The translations under genes were made by a program, and so were the position numbers. From the NCBI GenBank assembly GCA_021820025.1, contig JAKAEF010000008.1:1-18476 (forward strand): DNA of 18,476 bases, written 5' to 3'. How positions within the stretch are numbered: the stretch's first letter is position 1; each line of letters begins with the position of its first letter. Under the pieces are notes generated by a model. That model did not search any database. It was not told where the DNA came from and was given only the letters and a program-made list of their open reading frames with translations. The stretch is from a bacterium (lineage in GTDB: Bacteria > Patescibacteriota > Microgenomatia > Levybacterales > UBA12049). Positions 1-6,651 of this stretch are shown here, in pieces.

Positions 1-1755
1 TTTAATAATTGCATCTGCCTTTTTCTTTGTTTCTTCTGGATTTGTTGTTAGTCCTGCTTTGTAACCTTTTATAGAAGAATCCATTTTAGACCTCTTGGTA
101 GCATCTGTAATTACTTTTCCATCTCTTACAATAAAATCCGGACCAACAATTACTCCAATATAATCTAATTCCAATCCCTGGCAAGTATGAATACATCCAA
201 CTTCATTAACTGATTCTGGGGCAATAGCCCACAATCCTCCATCACTTGCTAAATTCCATTTCATAGAAAAGTTGTATTCTGGAAATCTAATATCTTTCAA
301 TACAGTGTTATTTTTACTTACCCAGTCCCAACAATATCCAGCAACAAGTCGTGCTTTATTTTTCTCTTTATTCTTTTCAAAAATAATGTCTCGAAGTTTA
401 GACGGTGAATCAACAATTTGGAAATCAAATTCTTCTGTATCTAATTTTGTATTTGCCGTTTCTTTTATTTGTAAAACTTCATCAAGCCATGCAATATATC
501 CATCAGAACCATTACATCGAAATTGTGAAGAAAGTTGTAATGTATGCACTTTTGCATTTGCCTCTTTTGCCCGCTTTTCTATTTCTTCTTTATCTCCAAT
601 ATCATGCCAGGTAACCTTTTGGTCCTCGTCTACAAAGAAAATAGAAAATTTACTTGCATTTATAATTTCTTTTATTTGATTTTCTCCTAGATTTTTAAAC
701 ATTCCCGACTTCCCATTTAAACGATGTGCTTCATCAACAATTAATGTGTCAAAAATATTTTTTTCTACATCGATATAAGAACCTGATCCGGAAAATAAAT
801 TACCTATTTCCGTTTTTCTCATGGTACCAGTCAACATACTTTCATATACAGTTCTAGGTGCTGCGTTTTTACTAACATACTGTGTTATTTGTCCAATTTT
901 TGTTAGCGCAACTAAAAGATTTATTGCAACAACTGATTTTCCTGTTCCTGGTCCTCCCTGCACTATCAAAACATTTTTATTTTCTGCTGACGATTTTCTA
1001 GCTAATGCTAGTGCATTTTCGTAAACAACTTTTTGATCATCAATCATTATAAATTCTTGATTTCCTTTAAGCATTTTAGCAAGACTATCAGCGAGGCTTT
1101 TAGAAGGTTTAATTTTCCCTCCATCAATACGATAAATAATTTTTGATGTATCGCCTTTTTTTACAAATCGTTTAATAAATGCCTGAAGTTTTTCTTTTTC
1201 TTCATCACCTTCAAGAAATACAGGAGCCTTTTCTATGTAATCTGCATAAAAGTTATTTTTTATTACTTGGTCTGGAATATAATTGTGTAAATACGCACAT
1301 GGTCGAAGTTGTATATTCTCGTCGTATACTGTTTGGTTAAATCCCTGAAGAAGTGCGGCATATGACCATACCTGATACGAAGGGTGACTTACTTCTCCAT
1401 AAAAATCTGTATATACTAATGCATCTTTGTCGGAAAGTTTTACAGAAGACCACTGTTTAAGTTCTATGAGTACTGCATGATCTAGATTCTCTTCATTTTG
1501 ACCAGTAAGAATAAAATCAATTCTTTTTGATGTTTGGGGAATGTGATATTCAATTGATACTCCAGAATCTGCGGGAATTTCATCATCTCGTAAAACATCA
1601 CGCATATAGCGTAAAGACTTTTTCCAGGAATCTTGTTCGGATTTCCCAACATGTTCTCCTGTCTTCTCTAAATATTTTTCTAAAATAATTGCTTCTATTG
1701 CGTTGGATTGTACATCTTGAAGAAAATTGTCTTTTGTAGATTGATAAATGATCAT
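1..1755 (-). CDS. Nuclease-helicase fusion, PD-(D/E)XK-like plus DUF2075 helicase (3' end cut by window edge)
   Basis: The frame is open for 585 codons from ATG at 1755 to base 1, so the C-terminus lies outside the window. The N-terminal third looks like a PD-(D/E)XK nuclease: Asp80 in RIDFIL and Glu98-x-Lys100 in VLIELKQW are placed as expected. A helicase ATPase follows, with Walker A GGPGTGKS at 267-274, Walker B VDEAH at 340-344, and later SSQFRCNGSD and CQGLELDYIG segments typical of the DUF2075/Schlafen group 3-like helicases (superfamily 1-like). Family knowledge suggests nucleic-acid unwinding and cleavage; an antiphage role is inference. The start lies two bases after the stop of the MazG-like gene, so translational coupling is likely. 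The helicase call is firm; the nuclease call rests on motifs only. Confidence 0.8.
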   Translation of the reverse strand, partial: MIIYQSTKDNFLQDVQSNAIEAIILEKYLEKTGEHVGKSEQDSWKKSLRYMRDVLRDDEIPADSGVSIEYHIPQTSKRIDFILTGQNEENLDHAVLIELKQWSSVKLSDKDALVYTDFYGEVSHPSYQVWSYAALLQGFNQTVYDENIQLRPCAYLHNYIPDQVIKNNFYADYIEKAPVFLEGDEEKEKLQAFIKRFVKKGDTSKIIYRIDGGKIKPSKSLADSLAKMLKGNQEFIMIDDQKVVYENALALARKSSAENKNVLIVQGGPGTGKSVVAINLLVALTKIGQITQYVSKNAAPRTVYESMLTGTMRKTEIGNLFSGSGSYIDVEKNIFDTLIVDEAHRLNGKSGMFKNLGENQIKEIINASKFSIFFVDEDQKVTWHDIGDKEEIEKRAKEANAKVHTLQLSSQFRCNGSDGYIAWLDEVLQIKETANTKLDTEEFDFQIVDSPSKLRDIIFEKNKEKNKARLVAGYCWDWVSKNNTVLKDIRFPEYNFSMKWNLASDGGLWAIAPESVNEVGCIHTCQGLELDYIGVIVGPDFIVRDGKVITDATKRSKMDSSIKGYKAGLTTNPEETKKKADAIIK

Positions 1756-1757
1756 AT

Positions 1758-2087
1758 TTAAAGCTCAGTATATTTTTTAGAAGTTCCTTTGGCTTTTTTT
1801 ACTGGATATTTTTTATCATTTTCTTCCATCTTCTTTTCAAGAGCCTTGTCTAAATCAATTTTGAGATCATGTGATAAAAGCAAAAGCCAGTAGTACACGT
1901 CTGCTAACTCTTTTTCTAAAGCTTCTCTCTTGTCTTTTGGTAAATTACCGTCTTTTGTCCATTGGAATAGCTCAAGTACTTCTGCTGCCTCGAGGGATAG
2001 TGAAATAGCAAGGTTTTTTGGTTGGTGGAATTGTTCCCAATCTCTCTTCTTCCGAAAGTCCAAAATCTTTTGCAACAAGCTTTTCAT
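1758..2087 (-). CDS. MazG-like nucleotide pyrophosphohydrolase (dCTP pyrophosphatase-type)
   Basis: This 109-residue protein has the all-alpha NTP pyrophosphatase signature: E33xxE36 (LEAAEVLELFQW) and E60xxD63 (ELADVYYW), which coordinate Mg2+ in MazG/dCTPase enzymes. The C-terminus KYPVKKAKGTSKKYTEL matches the single-domain MazG-like or DCTPP1-like subgroup, which splits (d)NTPs, often dCTP, to the monophosphate plus pyrophosphate. It is cytosolic and probably oligomeric. It is first in an operon with the nuclease-helicase, whose start follows its stop by two bases. Known roles of the family are nucleotide-pool cleansing and dNTP depletion. Pairing with a nuclease-helicase makes a defence role plausible but unproven. 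Confidence 0.85.
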   Translation of the reverse strand: MKSLLQKILDFRKKRDWEQFHQPKNLAISLSLEAAEVLELFQWTKDGNLPKDKREALEKELADVYYWLLLLSHDLKIDLDKALEKKMEENDKKYPVKKAKGTSKKYTEL

Positions 2088-2097
2088 TTACTTCGGT

Positions 2098-2126
2098 ATT
2101 ATACTCCTAACTGTGATAATTGTCGC
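2098..2126 (-). promoter_or_regulatory. Promoter of the MazG/helicase pair
   Basis: A perfect TATAAT (2098-2103) lies ten bases before the ATG, with a weak -35 GCGACA (2121-2126) 17 bases further upstream. No Shine-Dalgarno sequence lies between, so the leader would be about 3 nt. Confidence 0.5.
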
Positions 2127-2178
2127 ATATGCAGATTAAAAAATTCTTAAATAGATTTCTGTGTTAAAACTAATCTTG

Positions 2179-2194
2179 AATTTATATATAAATT
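2179..2194. repeat. 16-bp AT-only palindrome
   Basis: AATTTATATATAAATT is a perfect palindrome in the 149-bp gap between the TIR gene's 3' end and the MazG promoter. It could be a weak terminator stem for the TIR operon or an AT-rich spacer. It contains no G or C, so chance is a real possibility. Confidence 0.3.
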
Positions 2195-2236
2195 ATCATT
2201 TTGGTTGACAATACTCTTACAAACTATCAAATTCAA

Positions 2237-3100
2237 TTACATTAAATCAATTCTTTCCTTTATAAACTTCACTATTTGCTTTGGGTTATGAGTTTTTCCA
2301 TTAATATATCCATCTGTTTTAAAAACCCCATCAACCCTTCCATCATCCATTTTAATAAACATAATTTTTTCATTCATCCGTTCCATAATTATTTCTTTAA
2401 TAGCACGAAATTCAATACCACACCACTCTTTTTCTTGGTATTTTTGACATAAAAATACAACAATCAGTTTCGATCTGTTTTTGTATATATCTTGAAGTAA
2501 CGTATCTAAATTTGGTCTAGCTAACTGGGCTTTATAATTATTGTCGTAAAAATATGCATCAGGTCCTATTTCACTTTCCAATTCTGCAACAATATCTTCA
2601 ACGTCTCTTCTTATTTCGCCAGGGAATGATAAGGAAACATCAAATTTATGTTTTGTAACATCAACTGCTTTTGAATCTCTAGTAATCCATTGTGGTAACT
2701 TTATACTTTTTGAGGCCAATTCTTTTGCTAAGTTAACGTCTTTAATCGCCCAATGAGTTCTATTCATTTCATAGGTGGAAATATCAAGTTCAAATAACAT
2801 GTCAGAAATATCGGAGTAAGTTAAGAATTTATCTAAACTAATAAGTTCATAGCTAACTCGAATCTTTCCTTGTCTTTTTATCACTTCACGAATCAGTCCA
2901 AATTTTGGATCTTTCTCATTTACTGATTCATATGCAAATATACATGGAAAACGGATAATGTCGCTTATATTACTCTGGGAAAGTTCTCCGTATTTTTTTA
3001 CAACTTCCTTATCGGTATATTCAAAAACACGATCTGAACTTAGGATGAAAGGTTCACCATCCCAAGAGTCAGTATTATATGATACTAATAAGTTATACAT
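2237..3100 (-). CDS. TIR-domain protein with an unassigned N-terminal domain
   Basis: The protein has 287 residues. Residues 152-287 form a TIR domain: KFDVSLSFPGE gives the first strand, SKLIVVFLCQKYQEKEWCGIEF the conserved core, and Glu230 in WCGIE sits where TIR NAD-cleaving enzymes have their catalytic glutamate. Residues 1-135 are a separate domain (ending near YEMNRTHWAIKDVNL) that I cannot name. No membrane segment or signal peptide is seen. Its ATG overlaps the stop of the upstream AbiJ/HEPN-like gene by one base (TAATG), so the two are probably co-translated and work together. By analogy with prokaryotic TIR effectors, it may deplete NAD+ on infection while the partner or the N-terminal domain senses it. 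TIR assignment is strong; the sensing role is inference. Confidence 0.85.
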   Translation of the reverse strand: MYNLLVSYNTDSWDGEPFILSSDRVFEYTDKEVVKKYGELSQSNISDIIRFPCIFAYESVNEKDPKFGLIREVIKRQGKIRVSYELISLDKFLTYSDISDMLFELDISTYEMNRTHWAIKDVNLAKELASKSIKLPQWITRDSKAVDVTKHKFDVSLSFPGEIRRDVEDIVAELESEIGPDAYFYDNNYKAQLARPNLDTLLQDIYKNRSKLIVVFLCQKYQEKEWCGIEFRAIKEIIMERMNEKIMFIKMDDGRVDGVFKTDGYINGKTHNPKQIVKFIKERIDLM

Positions 3101-3951
3101 TATTTATTTAAACTTTCTCTATTCTTCGCTTCATAATTTTTTATAAATCTAATACCAGCATGTAGTGTAGCTAAATAAAAATGGAAAATCCAGCTATACC
3201 ATATTGTTTTATCATACTCCTTATGTTGCTCAAGATCATGATGTCTAATCGCAAACTTATTTGCAATCTCGAATAATGTCCCATCATCAGCTTTGGATAA
3301 GATTTTATAGTTGGTAAGCTTTTTGCGTAAAAACTCTAACACATCTGCTAGGTCTTTTATTGCTGCTTTTTTTTGGTCTATGTCTTCATTTCTATTTCTA
3401 AATTTATGAATTGCTTTTTTAATTATATTTTCAACATTCTCCATGTCATATCGGGGAACTTGTGCATCAATAATTTCTTCTAAACCGTCTTTACTTATTG
3501 TTAAAATTTCACCATCTCTTGATAATTCATATCCGTTTTCGAAATCACATAGGAATACATTTACGGCATCTCTAAATTCCTGTTTTCCAACTTTATCATC
3601 ATAACTCTCATAGTCCATATAATTCCAACCAGTTTCAGTCGTAAAATTACCCCATTCTCCTGGTTTAGAAATATGATCGAATAAAAATTCAATTGCATCA
3701 AAGATTTTATCCTTAGTAAGGAATGTTGTATCCAAACCCTCTGATAAGAAGAGTTTTCTTCTAATTGCAAGCATACTTTTTGAATTCGCCTCTTTGGGGA
3801 TATCAATTGAGGTAATGTTTAATTTTTCCTTAAAATAATCTTTTTGACGGAAAAAAATGAAACTTTCGTTCAAGAGTTCTTGTAGAGAAGGAATATCAAT
3901 ATTATTACCATTAATTCTAGATGAATAATATTTTCTGAATTGAATAGCCAT
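3100..3951 (-). CDS. AbiJ/HEPN-like abortive-infection protein (putative)
   Basis: This 283-residue soluble protein has no clear membrane segment. Its C-terminal part (about 165-270) resembles the helical domain of AbiJ-type abortive-infection proteins: AAIKDLADVLEFLRKKL, then LFEIANKFAIRHHDLEQ, then IWYSWIFHFYLATLHAGIRFI. R236-x6-H243 fits the Rx4-6H pattern of HEPN ribonucleases, though the surrounding residues are not a textbook match. The N-terminal part (about 1-150, with FDAIEFLFDHISKPGEWGN) is not recognised. It is the first gene of a two-gene operon and its stop overlaps the TIR start by one base. It may be a sensor, an RNase effector or a scaffold. Family recognition is from memory of the pattern and is moderate. 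Confidence 0.55.
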   Translation of the reverse strand: MAIQFRKYYSSRINGNNIDIPSLQELLNESFIFFRQKDYFKEKLNITSIDIPKEANSKSMLAIRRKLFLSEGLDTTFLTKDKIFDAIEFLFDHISKPGEWGNFTTETGWNYMDYESYDDKVGKQEFRDAVNVFLCDFENGYELSRDGEILTISKDGLEEIIDAQVPRYDMENVENIIKKAIHKFRNRNEDIDQKKAAIKDLADVLEFLRKKLTNYKILSKADDGTLFEIANKFAIRHHDLEQHKEYDKTIWYSWIFHFYLATLHAGIRFIKNYEAKNRESLNK

Positions 3952-3957
3952 AACGAT

Positions 3958-3986
3958 ATTATATTACAAGATTCTTTAAAACTGAA
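3958..3986 (-). promoter_or_regulatory. Promoter of the AbiJ-like/TIR operon, probably leaderless
   Basis: TATAAT at 3958-3963 is six bases from the ATG at 3951, with a weak -35 TTCAGT (3981-3986) at 17-base spacing. Transcription would begin at or next to the A of the start codon. No ribosome binding site is present. Confidence 0.5.
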
Positions 3987-4053
3987 AAGATTGCAGTACA
4001 AGGCTTTCTAATACTACAGAACATATTGTTTAATTACCTTGTTTAAAAAAAGC

Positions 4054-4132
4054 TTTTGTATCTAAAAACAACGTTTTGAGGCTAAAATATTCTTTGTTTG
4101 GGATATGCGGTCAGACCCTTTGTTTGGGATAT
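4054..4132 (+). repeat. Dispersed intergenic repeat, copy A (with an extra half copy)
   Basis: TTTTGTATCT (4054-4063), TTGAGGCT (4076-4083) and the core TTTGTTTGGGATATGCGGTC (4093-4112) form a 59-bp unit. After AGACCC, the first 14 bases of the core recur at 4119-4132. GGTCAGACC at the core's right end is an inverted repeat. This copy lies between the TIR operon and the antitoxin gene. Confidence 0.8.
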
Positions 4133-4142
4133 TCTTTGCCTG

Positions 4143-4170
4143 TTGACAAATATAGCAAAATTGCTATAAT
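4143..4170 (+). promoter_or_regulatory. Antitoxin promoter with palindromic operator
   Basis: TTGACA (4143-4148) and TATAAT (4165-4170) are both perfect, with a 16-base spacer. The spacer and the first four bases of -10 form a perfect palindrome at 4151-4168: TATAGCAA, AA, TTGCTATA. A bound regulator would block RNA polymerase. The same layout occurs at the toxin promoter, so the HTH antitoxin is the obvious candidate repressor. Confidence 0.8.
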
Positions 4171-4231
4171 TTATTAGGATTAATTAGGTTTAATAAGAAT
4201 ATATTAGATTTAGCTAACTGGAGGAATTGAT

Positions 4232-4504
4232 ATGGATTGGGCAACACACAAAAAAAAATTATTAAAGAATCCTAAAGTTGTGTCAGCATTAAAAGATACA
4301 GAAATTGAGTATCAAATAGCTTGCGCTGTAATTGAAGCAAGAATCAATAAAGGCTTGACTCAAACAGAGCTTGCTAAAAAATTAAACACTACTCAATCTG
4401 TCGTTTCTCGGGTTGAAAGCGCAAAGACTGTTCCAACATTAAGCTTTCTTAAACGACTCGCAGACGCTTTAAACGTTTCTCTACAAGTTCAATTTAAAGC
4501 ATAA
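4232..4504 (+). CDS. HigA-type XRE-family antitoxin/repressor
   Basis: This 90-residue protein has a Cro/C1-type helix-turn-helix at about 35-88: ARINKGLTQTELAKKLNTTQ, then SVVSRVESAKTVPTLSFLKRLADAL. This is the pattern of HigA antitoxins, which bind their toxin and repress their own promoter. GGAGG at 4220-4224 lies seven bases before ATG and fixes the start. Its promoter holds a perfect 18-bp palindrome. The partner toxin is convergent, with stops only nine bases apart, instead of sitting in the usual same-strand operon. The protein is flanked by repeat copies A and B. The HTH is certain; the antitoxin role rests on the neighbour and the shared operator. Confidence 0.88.
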   Translation: MDWATHKKKLLKNPKVVSALKDTEIEYQIACAVIEARINKGLTQTELAKKLNTTQSVVSRVESAKTVPTLSFLKRLADALNVSLQVQFKA

Positions 4505-4513
4505 GATACTTGC

Positions 4514-4885
4514 TTATTTCTTAGCTTTTGAATAAAAATCCCTAAGCCGTAACTGTGCAGTTTTAATTTCTTGTCGGTCGGTTTTTTGTTTCTTTTTGTT
4601 AAATCCATGTAACATCAGAAATGTTTTACCAGTAACAGCAACATAGAAAACTCGCAAATTATCTCCTCCAAGAATTCTCAATTCCCAAAGCTCAGTACCT
4701 GTCAACTTTTTTGTATGCGGAGGACCAAGTCGTATCCCAAAATCCTCAAGGAGCGTAAATGTGTTAATAACTTTTGCTTGGGCAATCGCGTCTAAATTAT
4801 CAATAAATTCAGCAACGGGATATGTACCAGAAGAAGATTCGTAATATTCTATTGTCCATTTTGTTGCAGGTTTAGAAGAATTCAT
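4514..4885 (-). CDS. HigB/RelE-type toxin (Gp49-like)
   Basis: From ATG at 4885 this is a 123-residue protein of the RelE/HigB (phage-derived Gp49-like) family, whose members cleave mRNA on the ribosome. Hallmarks are WTIEYYESSSGTYPVAEFID near the N-terminus, LGPPHTKKLTGTELWELRI, the core strand NLRVFYVAV, and LLHGFNKKKQKTD at the C-terminal end. The frame is open further upstream to 4990, but the longer reading would run through a promoter (-10 TATACT at 4893-4898) and operator, so I choose 4885. The -10 ends seven bases before ATG with no ribosome binding site, so the mRNA is probably leaderless. It is convergent with the antitoxin gene; a short weak stem, ATAAG/CTTAT (4501-4517), spans the stop region. 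Confidence 0.85.
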   Translation of the reverse strand: MNSSKPATKWTIEYYESSSGTYPVAEFIDNLDAIAQAKVINTFTLLEDFGIRLGPPHTKKLTGTELWELRILGGDNLRVFYVAVTGKTFLMLHGFNKKKQKTDRQEIKTAQLRLRDFYSKAKK

Positions 4886-4892
4886 TGCCCAT

Positions 4893-4920
4893 AGTATAGC
4901 AATATTGCGATAACATGCAA
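4893..4920 (-). promoter_or_regulatory. Toxin promoter with a second copy of the antitoxin operator
   Basis: Read on the minus strand, -35 TTGCAT (4915-4920) and -10 TATACT (4893-4898) are 16 bases apart. The palindrome at 4895-4912 on the plus strand is TATAGCAA, TA, TTGCGATA: one mismatch from perfect, with arms identical to the antitoxin operator. It overlaps the first four bases of the -10, exactly as in the antitoxin promoter. Confidence 0.75.
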
Positions 4921-5004
4921 TAACCAATTTATCAATTTTTATGGAACACTTAAGATGTAAATTTTTGTTTGGAAAATATACTCCGTGCATTGTGTTAGAT
5001 GTAC

Positions 5005-5063
5005 TTTTCTATCTTCAATCAAGAAATTGAGGCTATTTATACCTTTGTCATTGATATGCGGTC
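5005..5063 (+). repeat. Dispersed intergenic repeat, copy B
   Basis: TTTTCTATCT (5005-5014), TTGAGGCT (5027-5034) and TTTGTCATTGATATGCGGTC (5044-5063) keep exactly the spacings of copy A. The core matches copy A at 16 of 20 bases. It lies between the toxin's 5' end and the 3' end of fic. Confidence 0.75.
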
Positions 5064-5164
5064 CGGAAGGAATCAAGGTTGTTTGAGTTTATTCTGCATA
5101 CTCAAAACAAGAAACAATAATACTGATAATAAAAATATATACTGATTGTTGGTTAAAAGTAACT

Positions 5165-6178
5165 CTATGCTTTGAGGACGTAGTAACTATCTTTTGTTGT
5201 CCCTTTTTTCTCAATATAACCCTTTTCAGTTAATGCTTTTAATAGATTAAATGCCTGTTGGCGCGTTATTTTTAATTCTTTCACTAAATCAGCCGTATTC
5301 ATTTGGCGATATTGTTGAAGAAGTTGTAGAGCCTCTTGTTCTCGTGGGGAAGGACGCATATCAAAAGAAAGCTTGCTTAATCCTGATTCAACATTTCCCA
5401 CTGCGCTCTGCAGGGAAAATTTTACTCCTTCTGTGAAATATTCTAACCACTCTGTCTGATCGCCACGATCTGCGGAATGAAGACTATCTGAATAGTTGTC
5501 TCTATCTATATCATAATAATCATCCAGTACAAAATACTTGTTAATTAAGTAATGATTTTTCAGGAAAATAAGTGCAGTTGCTAATCTACATGTTCTCCCA
5601 TTTCCATCTTCGAAAGGATGGATATAAACAAACTGATGATGGAAAAGTCCAGCTTTAAGAATGGGAAGATCTTCACTTTTTTCTACCCATTCAGTTAATT
5701 CTCCTAATGCCTTTTCTATTGAGACTCTGTCATGGAATGGTGGGTTATGCTTTATAAAAATTTCTCCAGTTGCAGCTCTATTCCCTACGATTATCTCCTT
5801 ATTTCTTATTTGACCTTTAATAGCCTCGTCTACTCCACTTAACAACTCTTTATGGATACGTAAAATTTGCTGTACATCTAGAGGTTCTTTTACTTTCTCT
5901 TCAAGATTTTTGAGAATATTAAAATAATTGACAACTTCTTTTTCATCACGATTGACAGGAACTCGTTCATTAAGGAGAAGGTTCGTAACAGCTGCTTGTG
6001 ATAATGGATTACCTTCAATGCTATTTGAAGCATAGGAAGATTCTATTAAATTATCTCTTTGTAAATTAAGTAATAAACTCTGAGGAATCTTCATTCCTTC
6101 GAGTCTTCCATAAAGACGTTCGATTTCGTTTATGTTTGAGAGAATCTTAGGTGTAATAGTATAATTTGGCAGATACAT
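5165..6178 (-). CDS. Fic-domain protein (class II, N-terminal inhibitory motif) with C-terminal winged helix
   Basis: The 337-residue reading starts at ATG 6178. The Fic motif HPFEDGNGRTCR (187-198) is complete, with catalytic His187, so transfer of AMP (or another nucleotide) to a protein hydroxyl is expected. SNSIEG at about 51-56 matches the inhibitory helix (S/T)xxxE(G/N), whose glutamate blocks productive ATP binding in class II Fic enzymes. A C-terminal winged helix (about 290-330, ELKITRQQAFNLLKAL) suggests DNA binding, possibly autoregulation. An in-frame GTG at 6196 would add six residues but lies only two bases from the -10 box, so I reject it. The gene stands alone between repeat copies B and C. 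The target protein is unknown. Confidence 0.9.
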   Translation of the reverse strand: MYLPNYTITPKILSNINEIERLYGRLEGMKIPQSLLLNLQRDNLIESSYASNSIEGNPLSQAAVTNLLLNERVPVNRDEKEVVNYFNILKNLEEKVKEPLDVQQILRIHKELLSGVDEAIKGQIRNKEIIVGNRAATGEIFIKHNPPFHDRVSIEKALGELTEWVEKSEDLPILKAGLFHHQFVYIHPFEDGNGRTCRLATALIFLKNHYLINKYFVLDDYYDIDRDNYSDSLHSADRGDQTEWLEYFTEGVKFSLQSAVGNVESGLSKLSFDMRPSPREQEALQLLQQYRQMNTADLVKELKITRQQAFNLLKALTEKGYIEKKGTTKDSYYVLKA

Positions 6179-6198
6179 ACTTATTCTAGAGTACACAT

Positions 6199-6243
6199 AT
6201 TATACAGAATTGTCAAGCTAATTGTCAAGCTAATTGTCAAGCT
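6199..6243 (-). promoter_or_regulatory. fic promoter built on a triple 12-bp tandem repeat
   Basis: On the plus strand, AATTGTCAAGCT occurs three times in perfect tandem (6208-6243). On the minus strand each copy presents TTGACA. Only the middle one (6223-6228) lies a usable 18 bases from the -10 TATAAT (6199-6204). The other two may be repressor contacts or by-products of repeat expansion. Transcription would start near 6192, leaving a leader of about 14 nt before the ATG at 6178. Confidence 0.7.
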
Positions 6244-6253
6244 GTGCAATAGA

Positions 6254-6318
6254 TTGAGGCTACTTCCTTCTTTGTTTGGGATATGCGGTCGGATCTTATA
6301 TCCAGATATTTTGTATCT
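6254..6318 (+). repeat. Dispersed intergenic repeat, copy C
   Basis: TTGAGGCT (6254-6261) and TTTGTTTGGGATATGCGGTC (6271-6290) match copy A exactly, nine bases apart. The right flank CTTATATCCAGATATTTTGT (6295-6314) is shared with copy D at 19 of 20 bases, and TTTTGTATCT (6309-6318) begins what looks like a new partial unit. It lies between fic and the coiled-coil gene. Confidence 0.85.
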
Positions 6319-6336
6319 CCAAAACAGGACTTTGTA

Positions 6337-6365
6337 TTGACAACTCTACTAAAAATAACTATTGT
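6337..6365 (+). promoter_or_regulatory. Promoter of the coiled-coil gene
   Basis: A perfect TTGACA (6337-6342) is followed after 17 bases by TATTGT (6360-6365), ten bases before the ATG at 6376. TAGAAT at 6365 would fit -10 better by sequence but would need a 22-base spacer. No ribosome binding site is seen. Confidence 0.45.
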
Positions 6366-6375
6366 AGAATGACAT

Positions 6376-6627
6376 ATGGACATGAAAGATCTTCAACAAA
6401 TAGCACAATTACTTGATGAAAAACTTAATCCATTGAAAGATGAACTTAAAGAACATGGGGAGATGCTTAAAAAGCATGGTAAGGTTCTTGAAGATCATGG
6501 TAAACTTCTTCGTTCACTCAAAAAAGACCAAGAGACAATGTTAGCAATGCTTGATAGGGAGCAAATGTCTCAAAGAAAAAGACTCACCAAGCTAGAAGAG
6601 CACGTAGGCTTTCCTTCCATTTCCTAA
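6376..6627 (+). CDS. Small heptad-repeat coiled-coil protein
   Basis: This 83-residue protein is almost entirely charged helix. Histidine-glycine pairs recur exactly every seven residues (H27G28, H34G35, H41G42), followed by Leu/Met at core positions, giving a coiled coil over about 5-75. In the DNA this is a 21-bp tandem pattern starting with cat at 6454, 6475 and 6496. There is no signal peptide or membrane segment. Similar short coiled-coil proteins are, from memory, common in CPR genomes, without known function. It is the only gene between repeat copies C and D. A second Met at residue 3 could also be the start. It is a likely oligomer; no function is claimed. Confidence 0.75.
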   Translation: MDMKDLQQIAQLLDEKLNPLKDELKEHGEMLKKHGKVLEDHGKLLRSLKKDQETMLAMLDREQMSQRKRLTKLEEHVGFPSIS

Positions 6628-6651
6628 TATTTTATCTTGTTTCAGACATCC

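Noticed and set aside
272..679. Plus-strand open frame of 135 codons
   Set aside because: It is antisense to the nuclease-helicase, whose motifs are intact. It has low-complexity Ser/Phe content and no ribosome binding site.
2205..2210. TTGACA on the plus strand as a promoter
   Set aside because: No -10 box is found at a suitable distance and there is no plus-strand gene downstream.
4501..4517. ATAAG/CTTAT stem between the convergent antitoxin and toxin stops
   Set aside because: The stem is only five A/T-rich pairs and lacks a convincing T run, so I do not call a terminator.
4886..4990. N-terminal extension of the toxin reading (35 extra residues from 4990)
   Set aside because: It would run through the -35, operator and -10 of a well-formed promoter, and the RelE/HigB family starts close to the WTIEYYES segment.
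6179..6196. GTG start of fic at 6196
   Set aside because: It lies two bases from the -10 TATAAT, upstream of the expected transcription start. ATG 6178 fits.
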